Positions 1 to 9,444 of a DNA stretch of 64,000 nt are shown piece after piece. The stretch covers positions 62,001-126,000 of the forward strand of contig JAJYUV010000001.1 in assembly GCA_021792355.1 (NCBI GenBank), read 5' to 3'. The translations under genes and the position numbers were made by a program. The stretch's first letter is position 1; every line of letters starts with the position of its first letter. Source of the stretch: Thermoplasmata archaeon (GTDB lineage: Archaea > Thermoplasmatota > Thermoplasmata > Thermoplasmatales > GCA-001856825). The notes beneath the pieces were generated by a model. That model did no database searches, was not told the DNA's origin, and saw only the letters and a program-made list of their open reading frames with translations.

Positions 1-1159
1 AACCGAAGCAGATTCCGAGTAACGGTATTTTGTTTTCCCTTGCAAATTTTATCGCCTTTATTTTGCCCTCAGTTCCCCTTGGTCCGTATCCCCAGGGAAT
101 CAGTACTCCGTCGACATCCGATAACAGATTTTCTATCCTGTCTTCCTTTTCTGAATTTATCCACTTTAGCTTTACCCCTATTCCAGTCTTTCCCGTAACG
201 TGCATGAACGCGTGCTCGTTAGAAATGTAGGAATCCTTGATTTGCACATACTTTCCAACGACTCCTATTGTTACATTCTGAGACGGATTTCTTATGTTTG
301 CAACCACTCCTCTCCAAAAGTCCATTCCTGACTCGTTGGATTTTAGTCCGAGCTTGTCCAGAATGTAATTGGGAAGGACCGTGTCGTTCAGCAACAGCGG
401 CATCGTAAATATGTCGCTGACATCAGGAATGCTTATTACTGCCCTTTCGTCAACCTGTGTGAATAGTGCAATCTTCTCCTTCAAATCATTGTCGAGTTCT
501 ATCTCGCTTCTGGCAATAATTGCATCGGGCTGAATACCGATAGACCTCAGCTCTTTTACGCTATGCTGCGTTGGCTTCGTCTTTGGTTCTCCCACACTTC
601 TGAGAGTCGGTACGTATGTCACGTGAATGAAAAATATCTTGCCGTCTTCCTCAAGCCTCATCTGTCTGAGTGCCTCCAGAAAAGGCATAGACTCTATATC
701 ACCTACAACCCCTCCAACTTCAATCAACACTATGTCAGAGTTATCTTCCTTACCAATCGCTCTTATTCTTCTCTTGATCTCGTCAGTGACGTGAGGAATG
801 ATCTGTACAGTGCTTCCCAGAAAGTCTCCTTTCCTCTCCTTCTCTATAACCCATTTGTATATTTTTCCTGTCGTCAGATTGTTCCCGCTCTTGAGGTTTC
901 TGCTCAAGAACCTTTCATAATTGCCAAGGTCAAGGTCAGCCTCCGTTCCATCACTCAGGACAAAGACTTCTCCGTGCTGATATGGATTCATGGTACCTGC
1001 GTCGTAGTTAATGTATGGATCTATTTTCACTATGTCTACCCTGTATTTTCTTTCTCTAAGGATATAAGCCAGTGAAGAAGTGATAGTTCCTTTTCCAATA
1101 CCAGAAATTACTCCGCCAGTAATTACTACAAAACGCACATCTCTTATTCCTAACGGCAT
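1..1159 (-). CDS. pyrG: CTP synthase, C-terminal part beyond window edge
   Basis: Makes CTP from UTP, ATP and glutamine, the last step of de novo pyrimidine synthesis. The reverse strand reads MPLGIRDVRFVVITGG then the P-loop region VISGIGKGT (about residues 17-25) and the synthetase signature IDPYINYDAGTMNP. The glutaminase domain is entered near the window edge and the frame runs off just after GICFG, whose Cys (codon 384) is the expected nucleophile. The catalytic His/Glu part is therefore outside the window. The strand before the nucleophile reads VLIPWGYGPRGTEGK where the family usually has PGGFG. The gene is divergent from polB. The identification is firm; the start is the first ATG after an A/T-rich box. 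Confidence 0.95.
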   Translation of the reverse strand, partial: MPLGIRDVRFVVITGGVISGIGKGTITSSLAYILRERKYRVDIVKIDPYINYDAGTMNPYQHGEVFVLSDGTEADLDLGNYERFLSRNLKSGNNLTTGKIYKWVIEKERKGDFLGSTVQIIPHVTDEIKRRIRAIGKEDNSDIVLIEVGGVVGDIESMPFLEALRQMRLEEDGKIFFIHVTYVPTLRSVGEPKTKPTQHSVKELRSIGIQPDAIIARSEIELDNDLKEKIALFTQVDERAVISIPDVSDIFTMPLLLNDTVLPNYILDKLGLKSNESGMDFWRGVVANIRNPSQNVTIGVVGKYVQIKDSYISNEHAFMHVTGKTGIGVKLKWINSEKEDRIENLLSDVDGVLIPWGYGPRGTEGKIKAIKFARENKIPLLGICFG

Positions 1160-1274
1160 ATTAATCTTTTTTGAGTCATTTTACCCTGGGTATAAAAGCA
1201 AGGGATTAAGCATTGACAACTTCATTTTTCTAACTCCCAATAAAGTATATTTGAGTTGATTCCATGATAATGTA
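1160..1274. promoter_or_regulatory. Divergent promoter region pyrG/polB
   Basis: For polB, an AGTATATTT box at about 1246-1254 lies 21-29 bases before its ATG at 1275, the spacing expected of an archaeal TATA box with a leaderless transcript. On the other strand the complement of TATAAAAG at 1191-1198 lies about 32-39 bases before the pyrG ATG at 1159. No Shine-Dalgarno-like sequence precedes either start. Inferred from sequence and spacing only. Confidence 0.45.
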
Positions 1275-3593
1275 ATGGAAGACGAGATAAGGGTAATCAC
1301 ATCATCCTATTACACTGAAAACGGATTACCCGTTATAGAGATTTTCGGAAGGAACAGAAATGGAGAGTCGTTCGTTCTACTCTACAAGAAATTCTTGCCA
1401 TATTTTTTTGCGATAGACCCGACCGAAGAGGAAATGCGGAGACTCAGGGCAGTAGAGGAAATGGTAAGTCTGGAGGAGAAGCAACTCTGGTACAAGGGAG
1501 AGACTAGGAAAGCCGTGAAGTTTACGTGCAAGTCTCCCTGGAGGGTGCCAGAATTCAGGAAGTACATCTCGGATATGAACAGAGTGCTGGCTGCAGACAT
1601 TCCCTTCCATTTCAGGTTCTTTTATGACTTCGATCTAGGTAGCTGCGTCAAATTCAAGGGGAACGAACAGAAAAGCGAAAAGTTCACTGTGGACCACACA
1701 GTCGTCATAGACAGCATAGAGAGAACTTCCGACTTCCTGCCTCCCATGAGAGTCCTGAGTTTCGATATTGAGAACAGCATAAAGGCCCAGCAGCTCTTCG
1801 TCATCGGTTACACCGTAAGCTTCAAGGGTAAATATACGGAGGGTGCTATCTCCGGAGAACCAACAGACATTCTTGACAACTTCATACGACTGGTGAGAAA
1901 GGAAGATCCTGACATAATCACGGGATACAACATCGATGGTTACGATCTGCCTTTCCTAGAAAAACTCGCCAAGAAGGAAAACATACCGATGTATTTGGGA
2001 AGGGATACCAGTCCGCCTCAGCGGATACAGGACCAGTTCTGGAGAATACATGGAAGAGTCGTTGCAGATGCCTGGTGGAACGTGAAGAGGGAAATCCATC
2101 CGAAACAGGAGACCCTTGCGTACGTCTCACAGGAATTGCTGGGAGAGACCAAGGGAGACGTAGATCGTCTTAACATAGAAGATGAATGGCAAAAGGACAA
2201 GCAACGAGTCATACAATACTGTATCAGGGATGCTTACCTTGCCCTGAAGATTCTAGAGAAGATCGATGTCATAGAAAAGTACGAGAACATGAGCACAGTT
2301 TCAATGATACCTCTGGATGATGTATGGAATTCAGGGAACTCTACGCTGATAGATTCACTCGTGATCAGAGAGGCAGACAGAAGAGGGATAGCAGTTCCAA
2401 TGAATAATTTCGTCAACCAGAATGCGGACAGAATAGAGGGAGGTTATGTCCACTCGATAGAACCGGGACTGTACGACATGGTGGCAGTAATGGACTTCAA
2501 GAGTATGTATCCCAGTCTGATGATAAAACACAACATCTGTTTCACGACGATGTCCCCAGATGGAGAGATCGTCTCTCCTAACGGTACGAGATTCCTTTCG
2601 GCTCGCGTGAAGCGTGGTTTGATACCGGAATTGTTGGAAAGACTTATGCAGACCAGGGATGGCTATAAGGACATGATGAAGAAGGAAGCCGACCACGATA
2701 AAAGGAGATATCTTGACAGCATGCAAAGCCAAGTGAAGATACTCATGAACTCATTCTACGGTGTCTTTGCATCCAGTTTCTACAGGTTCACTGACCAAAA
2801 CATAGGATCAAGCATAACTGCATTTGCCAGAGAGGCTATCAAGGGAATAATTAATGATTTCACATCTAACGGAATACAGGTGGTGTATGGAGACACGGAT
2901 TCCATATTCATCAAGACCGGGAAGGCCACAGTAGACGAGGCCCTGGAACTTGCAAACAGACTGAAGGAAGAGGTCTCCAGCAAACTCGGCATTATAATAG
3001 AGCTGGAGCGTGTACTCGATCCGCTCTTCTCTCATGGAGCCAAGAAAAGATATGCGGGCAAAGTCCTGTTTCCTAAACAGGACTTAGGGAACATCGTTGT
3101 GAGAGGATATGAAATAAGGAGGACCGACTCCTTTGATCTTCAATCGGATGCCCTTATGGAGATATTCAACCACATACTTGACAGGGATATCAACGGTGCA
3201 CTCCGTAGGGCCAAAGAGATAATTTCAGATGTGAAGGAAGGCAGAGTTGAAGCGGAAAAACTCGTCATATCACGATCAGTGAAAGAATTCGAATTTTACA
3301 AGGAGATGGATTCTCTAGCGAATGTCCAAGCTGCCCAGAAGCTAATGAAGATGGGCAGGGAGTTCATTCCAGGAATGAAAGTTTCGTGGATAGTGGTGGA
3401 CAGTAAGAAGAGACCGCAAGTTGTGGAACCATTCATTCCGAACGTACCATTCCAGTATAAACCAGACTACGACTATTATGCAGACAGAGTTGCACAGACC
3501 TTATCTAGGATTACCGAGGTATTCAACCTAGACGAATCTTCCCTCAAAACTTCTGAAGTGAGAAAGAAAAGAACCCTTGAGGATTTCTTCTAG
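1275..3593 (+). CDS. polB: Family B replicative DNA polymerase
   Basis: DNA-directed DNA polymerase with 3'-5' proofreading. The 772-residue length fits archaeal PolB. Exonuclease motifs are present: FDIEN (D164/E166), GYNIDGYDLPF (about 218-228) and YCIRDAYL (about 316). Polymerase motif A is DFKSMYPSL (from 407), motif B contains KILMNSFYG, and motif C is YGDTDS (538-543) with both catalytic Asp residues. The extreme C-terminus, KRTLEDFF, fits a PCNA-interacting (PIP) box. No intein or truncation is seen. The ATG at 1275 is preceded by a TATA-like box at leaderless spacing. It stands alone, divergent from pyrG, and the pilus operon follows after 39 bases. Confidence 0.97.
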   Translation: MEDEIRVITSSYYTENGLPVIEIFGRNRNGESFVLLYKKFLPYFFAIDPTEEEMRRLRAVEEMVSLEEKQLWYKGETRKAVKFTCKSPWRVPEFRKYISDMNRVLAADIPFHFRFFYDFDLGSCVKFKGNEQKSEKFTVDHTVVIDSIERTSDFLPPMRVLSFDIENSIKAQQLFVIGYTVSFKGKYTEGAISGEPTDILDNFIRLVRKEDPDIITGYNIDGYDLPFLEKLAKKENIPMYLGRDTSPPQRIQDQFWRIHGRVVADAWWNVKREIHPKQETLAYVSQELLGETKGDVDRLNIEDEWQKDKQRVIQYCIRDAYLALKILEKIDVIEKYENMSTVSMIPLDDVWNSGNSTLIDSLVIREADRRGIAVPMNNFVNQNADRIEGGYVHSIEPGLYDMVAVMDFKSMYPSLMIKHNICFTTMSPDGEIVSPNGTRFLSARVKRGLIPELLERLMQTRDGYKDMMKKEADHDKRRYLDSMQSQVKILMNSFYGVFASSFYRFTDQNIGSSITAFAREAIKGIINDFTSNGIQVVYGDTDSIFIKTGKATVDEALELANRLKEEVSSKLGIIIELERVLDPLFSHGAKKRYAGKVLFPKQDLGNIVVRGYEIRRTDSFDLQSDALMEIFNHILDRDINGALRRAKEIISDVKEGRVEAEKLVISRSVKEFEFYKEMDSLANVQAAQKLMKMGREFIPGMKVSWIVVDSKKRPQVVEPFIPNVPFQYKPDYDYYADRVAQTLSRITEVFNLDESSLKTSEVRKKRTLEDFF

Positions 3594-3632
3594 GAAGGAA
3601 AATATTATTTATTCTAAGCGTAAATCAACTAT

Positions 3633-5225
3633 GTGCCCGACTATCCTCAGGTCAATGGAACATCTTCAAACTCTCGGGACAGCGACGAGGGTAGATCCGA
3701 AGTGGATGAGAACAACAACTTCGTAACGATCGATTCCTATCCAATCAACACCTTTGTCAAGGCCAAAATAGTGAAGGATCAAAACAATGGGCAGCTTCTG
3801 TATAACCTGGTATATGAGAAGCTAGATAATAATGATTCCAACGTCCTCATCGACCTAAAAGAAGCATTGGAAAATTCACTGTGGAAGGACGTAAACGCAT
3901 CTATCCCGGAGGACAGAGAGAGTCACGTCAGGGAAAAAATATCAATGATTTTGAGGGAAAGAGGATTAGTATTGAGTGAGAATGTTCTGAACTACGTTCA
4001 GTACCTAATTTTCAGGGATTATCTCGGATACGGAAAGATAGATCCCCTGATGCATGATGGCAATCTGGAGGACATTTCCTGCGATGGAGTAGGAATTCCA
4101 ATTTTTGTATACCACAGAAGGTTCCAGAATCTAAAGACCAATCTGGTTTTTGCCAATGAACAGGAACTGAACAATTTTATTGTCTTTTTGGCCCAAAAGG
4201 GGAACAAGCAAATCTCGGTTTCAGACCCTATACTAGATGCATCGACCCCAGAAGGGAATAGAATCAATGCAACGTTTGGAAGAGAAGTGAGCTCAAGGGG
4301 TGGAACGTTTTCGATCAGACTGTTTAGGGAAATACCATTCACTCCTATCGATCTGGTACTTTTGAATACTGCGACTCCAGAACTGTTAGCTTACCTGTGG
4401 CTTTCAATAGAGGCAGGGAAAAACATAATTGTACTGGGGGGAACAGGAGTCGGGAAGACCTCCACTCTTAATGCAATCTCTCTCTTCATACCACCAAATT
4501 CCAAGGTAGTCAGTATCGAGGACACGAAGGAGATTAACATACCTCACGAGAATTGGATATCCGCGGTCACTAGGAGCGGAGTAGGTGAAGGTAGGTTCAT
4601 CACTGGGAGATCAGCAGGAGAGATCGACATGTTTGATCTTCTGGTAAGCGCGCTTAGGCAAAGACCGGATTACGTAATCGTAGGTGAAATCAGAGGGAAA
4701 GAAGCATACAATCTGTTCCAGGCAATGTCAATGGGACAGACCACACTCACGACCATGCACGCACATTCCTTGGAAGATATGATGACGAGGTTGGAGAATT
4801 ACCCTATCAACATTCCAAGAACCATGATAACTTCTGCCAATCTGGTTGTCAGGCAGTCCATTGTCAAGGTAAATGGGAGGATGGAGAGAAGAATTACCGA
4901 TGTTTCCGAAATAGTCCGGTTGGACCCAGAATCGAATGAGCTGATTTTCAACTCAGTTTTCTCTTGGAATTCGTCCAGGGATAAGATAGCGCATTCCGCA
5001 CAGTCAGGTTCAATTAAAGAAAGGGAGAACAGATCTGGAGCAGAAGATAACAGAACAATAGAGGAGATAGAAAGAAGAGGAGAAATAATACGATCCATGG
5101 CGGAAAAAGGACTAAAGGATTACCATGAAATATGGAGAATTCTGAGGAAGTATTACGTAGAGAGGGAGAACTCAGTCTCAAGCATCGTTGGCAGCAAAGA
5201 TCAGAGGAGCGATAGCATTGCCTAA
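3633..5225 (+). CDS. Type II/IV secretion (pilus) ATPase, first copy
   Basis: GspE/PilB/TadA/ArlI-family hexameric ATPase that would power assembly of a type IV pilus-like filament from the cytoplasmic face. Seen in the 530-residue product: an N-terminal helical domain, Walker A GGTGVGKT (about 269-276), Asp box SIEDTKEINIPHENW, Walker B RQRPDYVIVGEIRG and His box TTMHAHSLEDMMTRLE. All catalytic motifs are intact. The start is the GTG at 3633; the ATG two bases upstream is in another frame. A hydrophilic Ser/Arg-rich tail ends the protein. It is the first gene of a five-gene operon that ends with a second, paralogous ATPase at 6977. Whether it is an extension or other motor cannot be told from sequence. 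Confidence 0.9.
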   Translation: MPDYPQVNGTSSNSRDSDEGRSEVDENNNFVTIDSYPINTFVKAKIVKDQNNGQLLYNLVYEKLDNNDSNVLIDLKEALENSLWKDVNASIPEDRESHVREKISMILRERGLVLSENVLNYVQYLIFRDYLGYGKIDPLMHDGNLEDISCDGVGIPIFVYHRRFQNLKTNLVFANEQELNNFIVFLAQKGNKQISVSDPILDASTPEGNRINATFGREVSSRGGTFSIRLFREIPFTPIDLVLLNTATPELLAYLWLSIEAGKNIIVLGGTGVGKTSTLNAISLFIPPNSKVVSIEDTKEINIPHENWISAVTRSGVGEGRFITGRSAGEIDMFDLLVSALRQRPDYVIVGEIRGKEAYNLFQAMSMGQTTLTTMHAHSLEDMMTRLENYPINIPRTMITSANLVVRQSIVKVNGRMERRITDVSEIVRLDPESNELIFNSVFSWNSSRDKIAHSAQSGSIKERENRSGAEDNRTIEEIERRGEIIRSMAEKGLKDYHEIWRILRKYYVERENSVSSIVGSKDQRSDSIA

Positions 5226-5241
5226 CCCGCAAGATGAAACA

Positions 5242-6156
5242 ATGCAGATATCGGACGTTCTTCAAAGGAAGACAGTCAAAAATGGTTTCAGAACAGCCTT
5301 TTTCTCTTTTTCAAAGGGTATGTTTTCAAAATTCACGAGGAACCTGAACTTTAATTTTCTTACTGGATTTCGGCTGCAACTAGAGAAAGCTGAAATAGAC
5401 CTTTCTGCAGCCGACTACCTAAGCGCAGTGATTTTTGCAATTATGTTAGCGGGAATTTTGTCTGCTTTGCTGGCAACAGCCCTCTATTTGATTCAATTCC
5501 GATCTGGTTTCATTTTTCTTCTAATACCATTGTCCATTTTAGTCGTTTTGTTCGTGGGTTTGTACGGCCCTACTGCCAGGTCTTCATCCAGAGGAAAGAG
5601 AATAGATGAAAATCTTGGATCAGCATTTGCTTTCATCTCCGCAATGTCAAACGCAGATGTACCGATAAATATAATTTTTCTGAAGATGGCAGGGATGAAA
5701 GAATATGGCGAGGTTGCAAAGGAAGCATCGAAAATCGCCAGGAGAACCGAGCTACTGGGCATAGACATTTTTACTGCGATGAAAGAGGTTGCAAGAACAT
5801 CTCCATCTTCAGAGTGGCAGAAGTTCCTTCAGGGCGCGGTTGCGACTTCGACCGCTGGTGCGAGACTTAAACCGTACTTCGTAAACAAGGCATCCGAGTA
5901 TCAAAATGTCCTGAGAGTTTCCCTGAAAAAGAATGCAGAGAGTGTCACGGTATTTGCGGAAACTTATGTGACAGTTGGTGTCGCCTTTCCTCTCTTTCTC
6001 ATAGTGATACTCGCAGTCATGGCAGTAATCGCAAGAAACGCAGCCGGGACCACGATATCCTTCCTGATTTTCTTCTCCCTGTTGGTTCTCCCCGTAATTA
6101 CGGCCGCATTTGTAATCCTGATATCCAGCGTCAATAAGGAGGTCCAGATATCTTGA
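5242..6156 (+). CDS. Pilus platform membrane protein, TadB/ArlJ-like, first
   Basis: Inner-membrane platform protein (T2SSF/TadC/ArlJ type) on which the secretion ATPase acts. The sequence shows a basic N-terminus, two hydrophobic segments at about 40-100, a helical cytoplasmic stretch (NADVPINIIFLKMAGM, ARRTELLGIDIFTAMKEV) typical of the T2SSF domain, and two strong hydrophobic segments near the C-terminus. The frame is open from a TTG at 5188 inside the upstream ATPase gene; the ATG at 5242 is the first ATG and is preferred here, but TTG starts at 5188 or 5218 are possible. Its end overlaps the next gene by four bases (TTGA), implying translational coupling. Confidence 0.82.
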   Translation: MQISDVLQRKTVKNGFRTAFFSFSKGMFSKFTRNLNFNFLTGFRLQLEKAEIDLSAADYLSAVIFAIMLAGILSALLATALYLIQFRSGFIFLLIPLSILVVLFVGLYGPTARSSSRGKRIDENLGSAFAFISAMSNADVPINIIFLKMAGMKEYGEVAKEASKIARRTELLGIDIFTAMKEVARTSPSSEWQKFLQGAVATSTAGARLKPYFVNKASEYQNVLRVSLKKNAESVTVFAETYVTVGVAFPLFLIVILAVMAVIARNAAGTTISFLIFFSLLVLPVITAAFVILISSVNKEVQIS

Positions 6157-6974
6157 GAAAGTTTACCTTGCTAGGTATATTTGCAGGATTGCTATCGACA
6201 GTGATTGGGATCAACCTGTTCGTAATTTCTTCTTATAACTTCATATTTCTATTCGATTTCATCGTGCTGGCAATTTTTCTGCTACTTGTACCGGTCGGAA
6301 TCGCGGATACGATTGCAAGAAGCAGGATGAAGGCGATAGAGAGCAGGTTGCCGGATTTCCTAAGAGATGTTGCAGAAGCGTCGAGGTTCGGTTCAAATCT
6401 AGCGGATTCGATAACAGCAGCTTCCGAAGGGCAATATGGAATCCTAACTCAAGATATCAAGAAAATTGCAACTCAAATCAAGTGGGGAGTATCGGTAGAC
6501 GAGGCACTGACCGAGTTCGTTGCAAGAAACAGATCTCCCTTTACCGAAAAGTTGATTGCGACAGTCATAGAATCAAACAGATCTGGAGGGAACATTTCGG
6601 ACGTGCTAAATTTGATTGCGGCAAACTCTAAAGAAGCACAGTTTCTTGCAAAAGACAAGTACTCACAGATGAAGAGTTATATAATAATAATTCTAATGGC
6701 TTACGCGGTATTTCTGCTCACAGTTCTTATTCTTGACGTGCGATTTTTTCCCCAAATGGCTTCCGGAGTTTCTTCTTCCACCCTCTCTTATCTGAATGTG
6801 GACTCAATTCCAACGATCAAAGAGATTTTCACTGCAGTAGTTATTATACAGGGAGTCGGAGGTGGCTTGATGTCTGGGGTTCTTGAAGATGGGAGATACC
6901 AGGGGGGATTCCTCTATTCTGCTATTATGACCGCAATAGGATACATTGTAATTTTGCTCTTTGGGGGAGTCTGA
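6153..6974 (+). CDS. Pilus platform membrane protein, TadC/ArlJ-like, second
   Basis: Second platform protein of 273 residues, sharing the T2SSF layout. There are two N-terminal membrane segments (about 5-60) and a cytoplasmic helical domain with SRLPDFLRDVAEASRFGSNLADSI and SPFTEKLIATVIESNRSGGNISDVL. Further membrane segments lie at about 175-195, 225-245 and at the end. In Tad systems two half-length proteins (TadB, TadC) replace the single ArlJ/PilC protein; this pair looks like that arrangement. It starts with a TTG overlapping the previous stop and is followed after two bases by the second ATPase, so the genes are almost certainly co-translated. Confidence 0.85.
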   Translation: MRKFTLLGIFAGLLSTVIGINLFVISSYNFIFLFDFIVLAIFLLLVPVGIADTIARSRMKAIESRLPDFLRDVAEASRFGSNLADSITAASEGQYGILTQDIKKIATQIKWGVSVDEALTEFVARNRSPFTEKLIATVIESNRSGGNISDVLNLIAANSKEAQFLAKDKYSQMKSYIIIILMAYAVFLLTVLILDVRFFPQMASGVSSSTLSYLNVDSIPTIKEIFTAVVIIQGVGGGLMSGVLEDGRYQGGFLYSAIMTAIGYIVILLFGGV

Positions 6975-6976
6975 CA

Positions 6977-8563
6977 ATGGGGGCAGTTCCCAGAGAATCG
7001 GAATCCATCGGACGGGACCGTGAATACAAATCAGATCCTTCGAAACAGAATGGAGGTGAATTTCAAGAATCAAGTAAACAGATCTTGGAAGAATATGTAA
7101 TTTCACCACCCTTCAGTTCTGTCAAAATTATGAAATCCAAAGAAGATGGAATTCTTACTTATACCGTAGTGGAACCACCACTTTCAGAGAAGGAAGATAA
7201 TTTTTTCAAAAGAGTTAGAAGTCAATTCATATCCTCAATAGTATCATATCCTGAGGCAAGGGAAGATAGGATTAACCTCATGAAAAGTTTCCTTAAATCT
7301 GTTAATGTTCCTCCGTCTGGGGCGCTGCCTGACCAGGAACTAGAGAAGATCCTCTATTATATTACCCGGGAATTTGAGGGCTATGGGAAAGTCGAAGTTC
7401 CCATGGTAGACGAGAACGTGGAGGACATATCCTGTGTGGGCCCAGACACTCCACTATATGTAGTCCACAAAAAGTACGGGTCAATTGTTTCAAATCTGAA
7501 ATTTGAGTCTGAGGAAGAACTAGACGCTTTTGTCAGACTAGTGGTTCAAAGGTCCGGAAAACACATATCCATCTCAGCACCTATGGTAGATTGTTCACTC
7601 CCGAATGGTGCAAGACTCCAGGCTACTCTGGGAAGAGAAGTCACGAAGAACGGGTCAACATTCACAGTAAGGAGGTTCAAAAGGGATCCCTTTACTCCCA
7701 TTGACTTGATTAAACTAGGAACTATGAACACCGACATCGCTGTCTACCTGTGGCTTGCGATAGAAAGTGGGGAAAACATGTTCATAATCGGAGGCACGGC
7801 CTCAGGCAAGACAACCACTCTTAACTCAATCCTTCTTTTCATTCCGCCTGGAAAGAAGATTGTGAGCATTGAAGACACCAGAGAACTTAACATTCCTCAC
7901 GAGAACTGGGTTCAATCCCTTACCAGACAGGGGATAGGCGACGTGAACCCATCTACGAGAAAAAAGGTAGGAGAACTAGACATGTTTGATCTTCTGGTGA
8001 GTAGCCTAAGACAGAGACCTGACTACATAATTGTCGGGGAGGTCAGAGGGCGCGAGGCATATACAGTTTTCCAATCAATGGCAACGGGTCAACCCGCAAT
8101 AGGCACCTTCCATTCTAGTGATGTTCCTTCCTTTATTCATCGATTAGAAGGGGAACCGCTGAAAATTCCAAGGTCGATGATATCCGCACTGGACATAGTG
8201 ATTCTTCAGTCCTTGACCAACGTTGCAAATACAACCGTCCGGAGAATCAAGAGTATTGTCGAGATAAGTGGAATGGACAGCACTACGAATGAAATACTGA
8301 CAAACACTGTCTTTCAGTGGGATCCAATTCTAGACAGTTTCAAATATAGCGGTCATTCCAACCTTGAAGAAAGAATGATCACTCGAAATAACTGGTCATT
8401 AGAGCATCTCAACGATGAGATCAGCAGGAGGAAGGAGTTCCTTGAGAAAATGTCAAAGGCACAGACAATAGACTTCTCCAACTTTCCAGGAATAATCAAC
8501 AAGTATTATGCTGACCAAAGACAAGACGATCAAACGGAACATAGGAAAAGGGGGAGTGACTGA
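6977..8563 (+). CDS. Type II/IV secretion (pilus) ATPase, second copy
   Basis: Paralogue of the ATPase at 3633 with the same organisation over 528 residues. It has Walker A GGTASGKT (about 272-279), Asp box SIEDTRELNIPHENW, Walker B RQRPDYIIVGEVRG and a more divergent His box, GTFHSSDVPSFIHRLE. All nucleotide-binding motifs are kept, so it is not a dead copy. The two genes still share short identical DNA stretches in the Walker B region, consistent with duplication. It lies two bases after the second platform gene and immediately before the pilin-like gene. Archaeal pilus operons normally have one motor, so separate motors for different steps, or a mixed hexamer, are both possible. Confidence 0.9.
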   Translation: MGAVPRESESIGRDREYKSDPSKQNGGEFQESSKQILEEYVISPPFSSVKIMKSKEDGILTYTVVEPPLSEKEDNFFKRVRSQFISSIVSYPEAREDRINLMKSFLKSVNVPPSGALPDQELEKILYYITREFEGYGKVEVPMVDENVEDISCVGPDTPLYVVHKKYGSIVSNLKFESEEELDAFVRLVVQRSGKHISISAPMVDCSLPNGARLQATLGREVTKNGSTFTVRRFKRDPFTPIDLIKLGTMNTDIAVYLWLAIESGENMFIIGGTASGKTTTLNSILLFIPPGKKIVSIEDTRELNIPHENWVQSLTRQGIGDVNPSTRKKVGELDMFDLLVSSLRQRPDYIIVGEVRGREAYTVFQSMATGQPAIGTFHSSDVPSFIHRLEGEPLKIPRSMISALDIVILQSLTNVANTTVRRIKSIVEISGMDSTTNEILTNTVFQWDPILDSFKYSGHSNLEERMITRNNWSLEHLNDEISRRKEFLEKMSKAQTIDFSNFPGIINKYYADQRQDDQTEHRKRGSD

Positions 8564-8564
8564 T

Positions 8565-9410
8565 ATGAGGAAAGTGAGGTATGAGGACGATGGAGTTGCA
8601 AGTGCAGTCGGGGCAATACTCGCTATTCTGATCTTCATTTTCCTGCTCAGTCTTTTCGTAACTAGCTATGTCCCTGCAGAAATGACCTCTTATGAAGAAC
8701 AATATTCGTTATCCCTGACAAACGACATTATGCAGTTCGCAAGTTCCGTAAATTCCTTATCCGTTAACTATCAGCAGGGGGAAACAGTTTCGGTGACGTT
8801 CTATCTTCAATCAGGATACGTACCTCTGTTTTCTTCTCCGACAACTGGTGAACTTAGACTGTCTGGAACGACAAAGGGAAGCGACGGTTATATAGCGATT
8901 AACAACTCCAGTACGCTTGTATCGTCAGGAGGCGCGTTGACGGTAATGACAAACAACCGGTATTTTGTGGACGAGGCTCTAATTTATGAACTTTCTAATC
9001 TTTATTATGAGCAATATGGGAGCAATCCCCTCATAAATTCAACTCTCGCCTTTAATCTTCTGCAGGTAAACCCCCCCACAAACGGGACAATCAATATATC
9101 CATGGACCTTGTCGATATGTTAGGTGGTAGTTTTAGCACGTCATCTCAATCACCGTTCAGCGTAACCGCAACGGCTCTTTCGAAGCAGTATTACAAACTT
9201 GACGGGAACATTACACTGACTTACTCGTCAATCTTTGGCCAAAAGCTCTACGACTCACTTAAAGAGAGAATGACAGACCTGAAGGGAGTGACTCTGGTTT
9301 TTGGCACCGAAGGAAATGGCAACGATGTAATTTATATCAGCTCCACTTCGGAAGAGATATCACTGAGCATATCTGTTTTGACAGTAATGATCGGCCTCAA
9401 CGGTACATAA
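8565..9410 (+). CDS. Secreted protein with type IV pilin-like N-terminus
   Basis: Probable structural or minor subunit of the filament made by the upstream machine. After a short charged start (MRKVRYEDDG) comes a continuous hydrophobic stretch, VASAVGAILAILIFIFLLSLF, about residues 11-31, resembling archaeal class III (pilin/archaellin) signal sequences. A Ser/Thr/Asn-rich extracellular domain rich in beta-type sequence follows. The ATG at 8565 is preferred: it follows a GGGGAG ribosome-binding-like sequence by nine bases and puts the hydrophobic stretch next to the N-terminus, whereas the frame extends back to 8508 inside the ATPase gene. The 281-residue length is large for a major pilin. 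The exact subunit role is inferred from context. Confidence 0.72.
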   Translation: MRKVRYEDDGVASAVGAILAILIFIFLLSLFVTSYVPAEMTSYEEQYSLSLTNDIMQFASSVNSLSVNYQQGETVSVTFYLQSGYVPLFSSPTTGELRLSGTTKGSDGYIAINNSSTLVSSGGALTVMTNNRYFVDEALIYELSNLYYEQYGSNPLINSTLAFNLLQVNPPTNGTINISMDLVDMLGGSFSTSSQSPFSVTATALSKQYYKLDGNITLTYSSIFGQKLYDSLKERMTDLKGVTLVFGTEGNGNDVIYISSTSEEISLSISVLTVMIGLNGT

Positions 9411-9444
9411 AGGAGCGAAGTATCGAAAGCGAACTACTCCAAAG

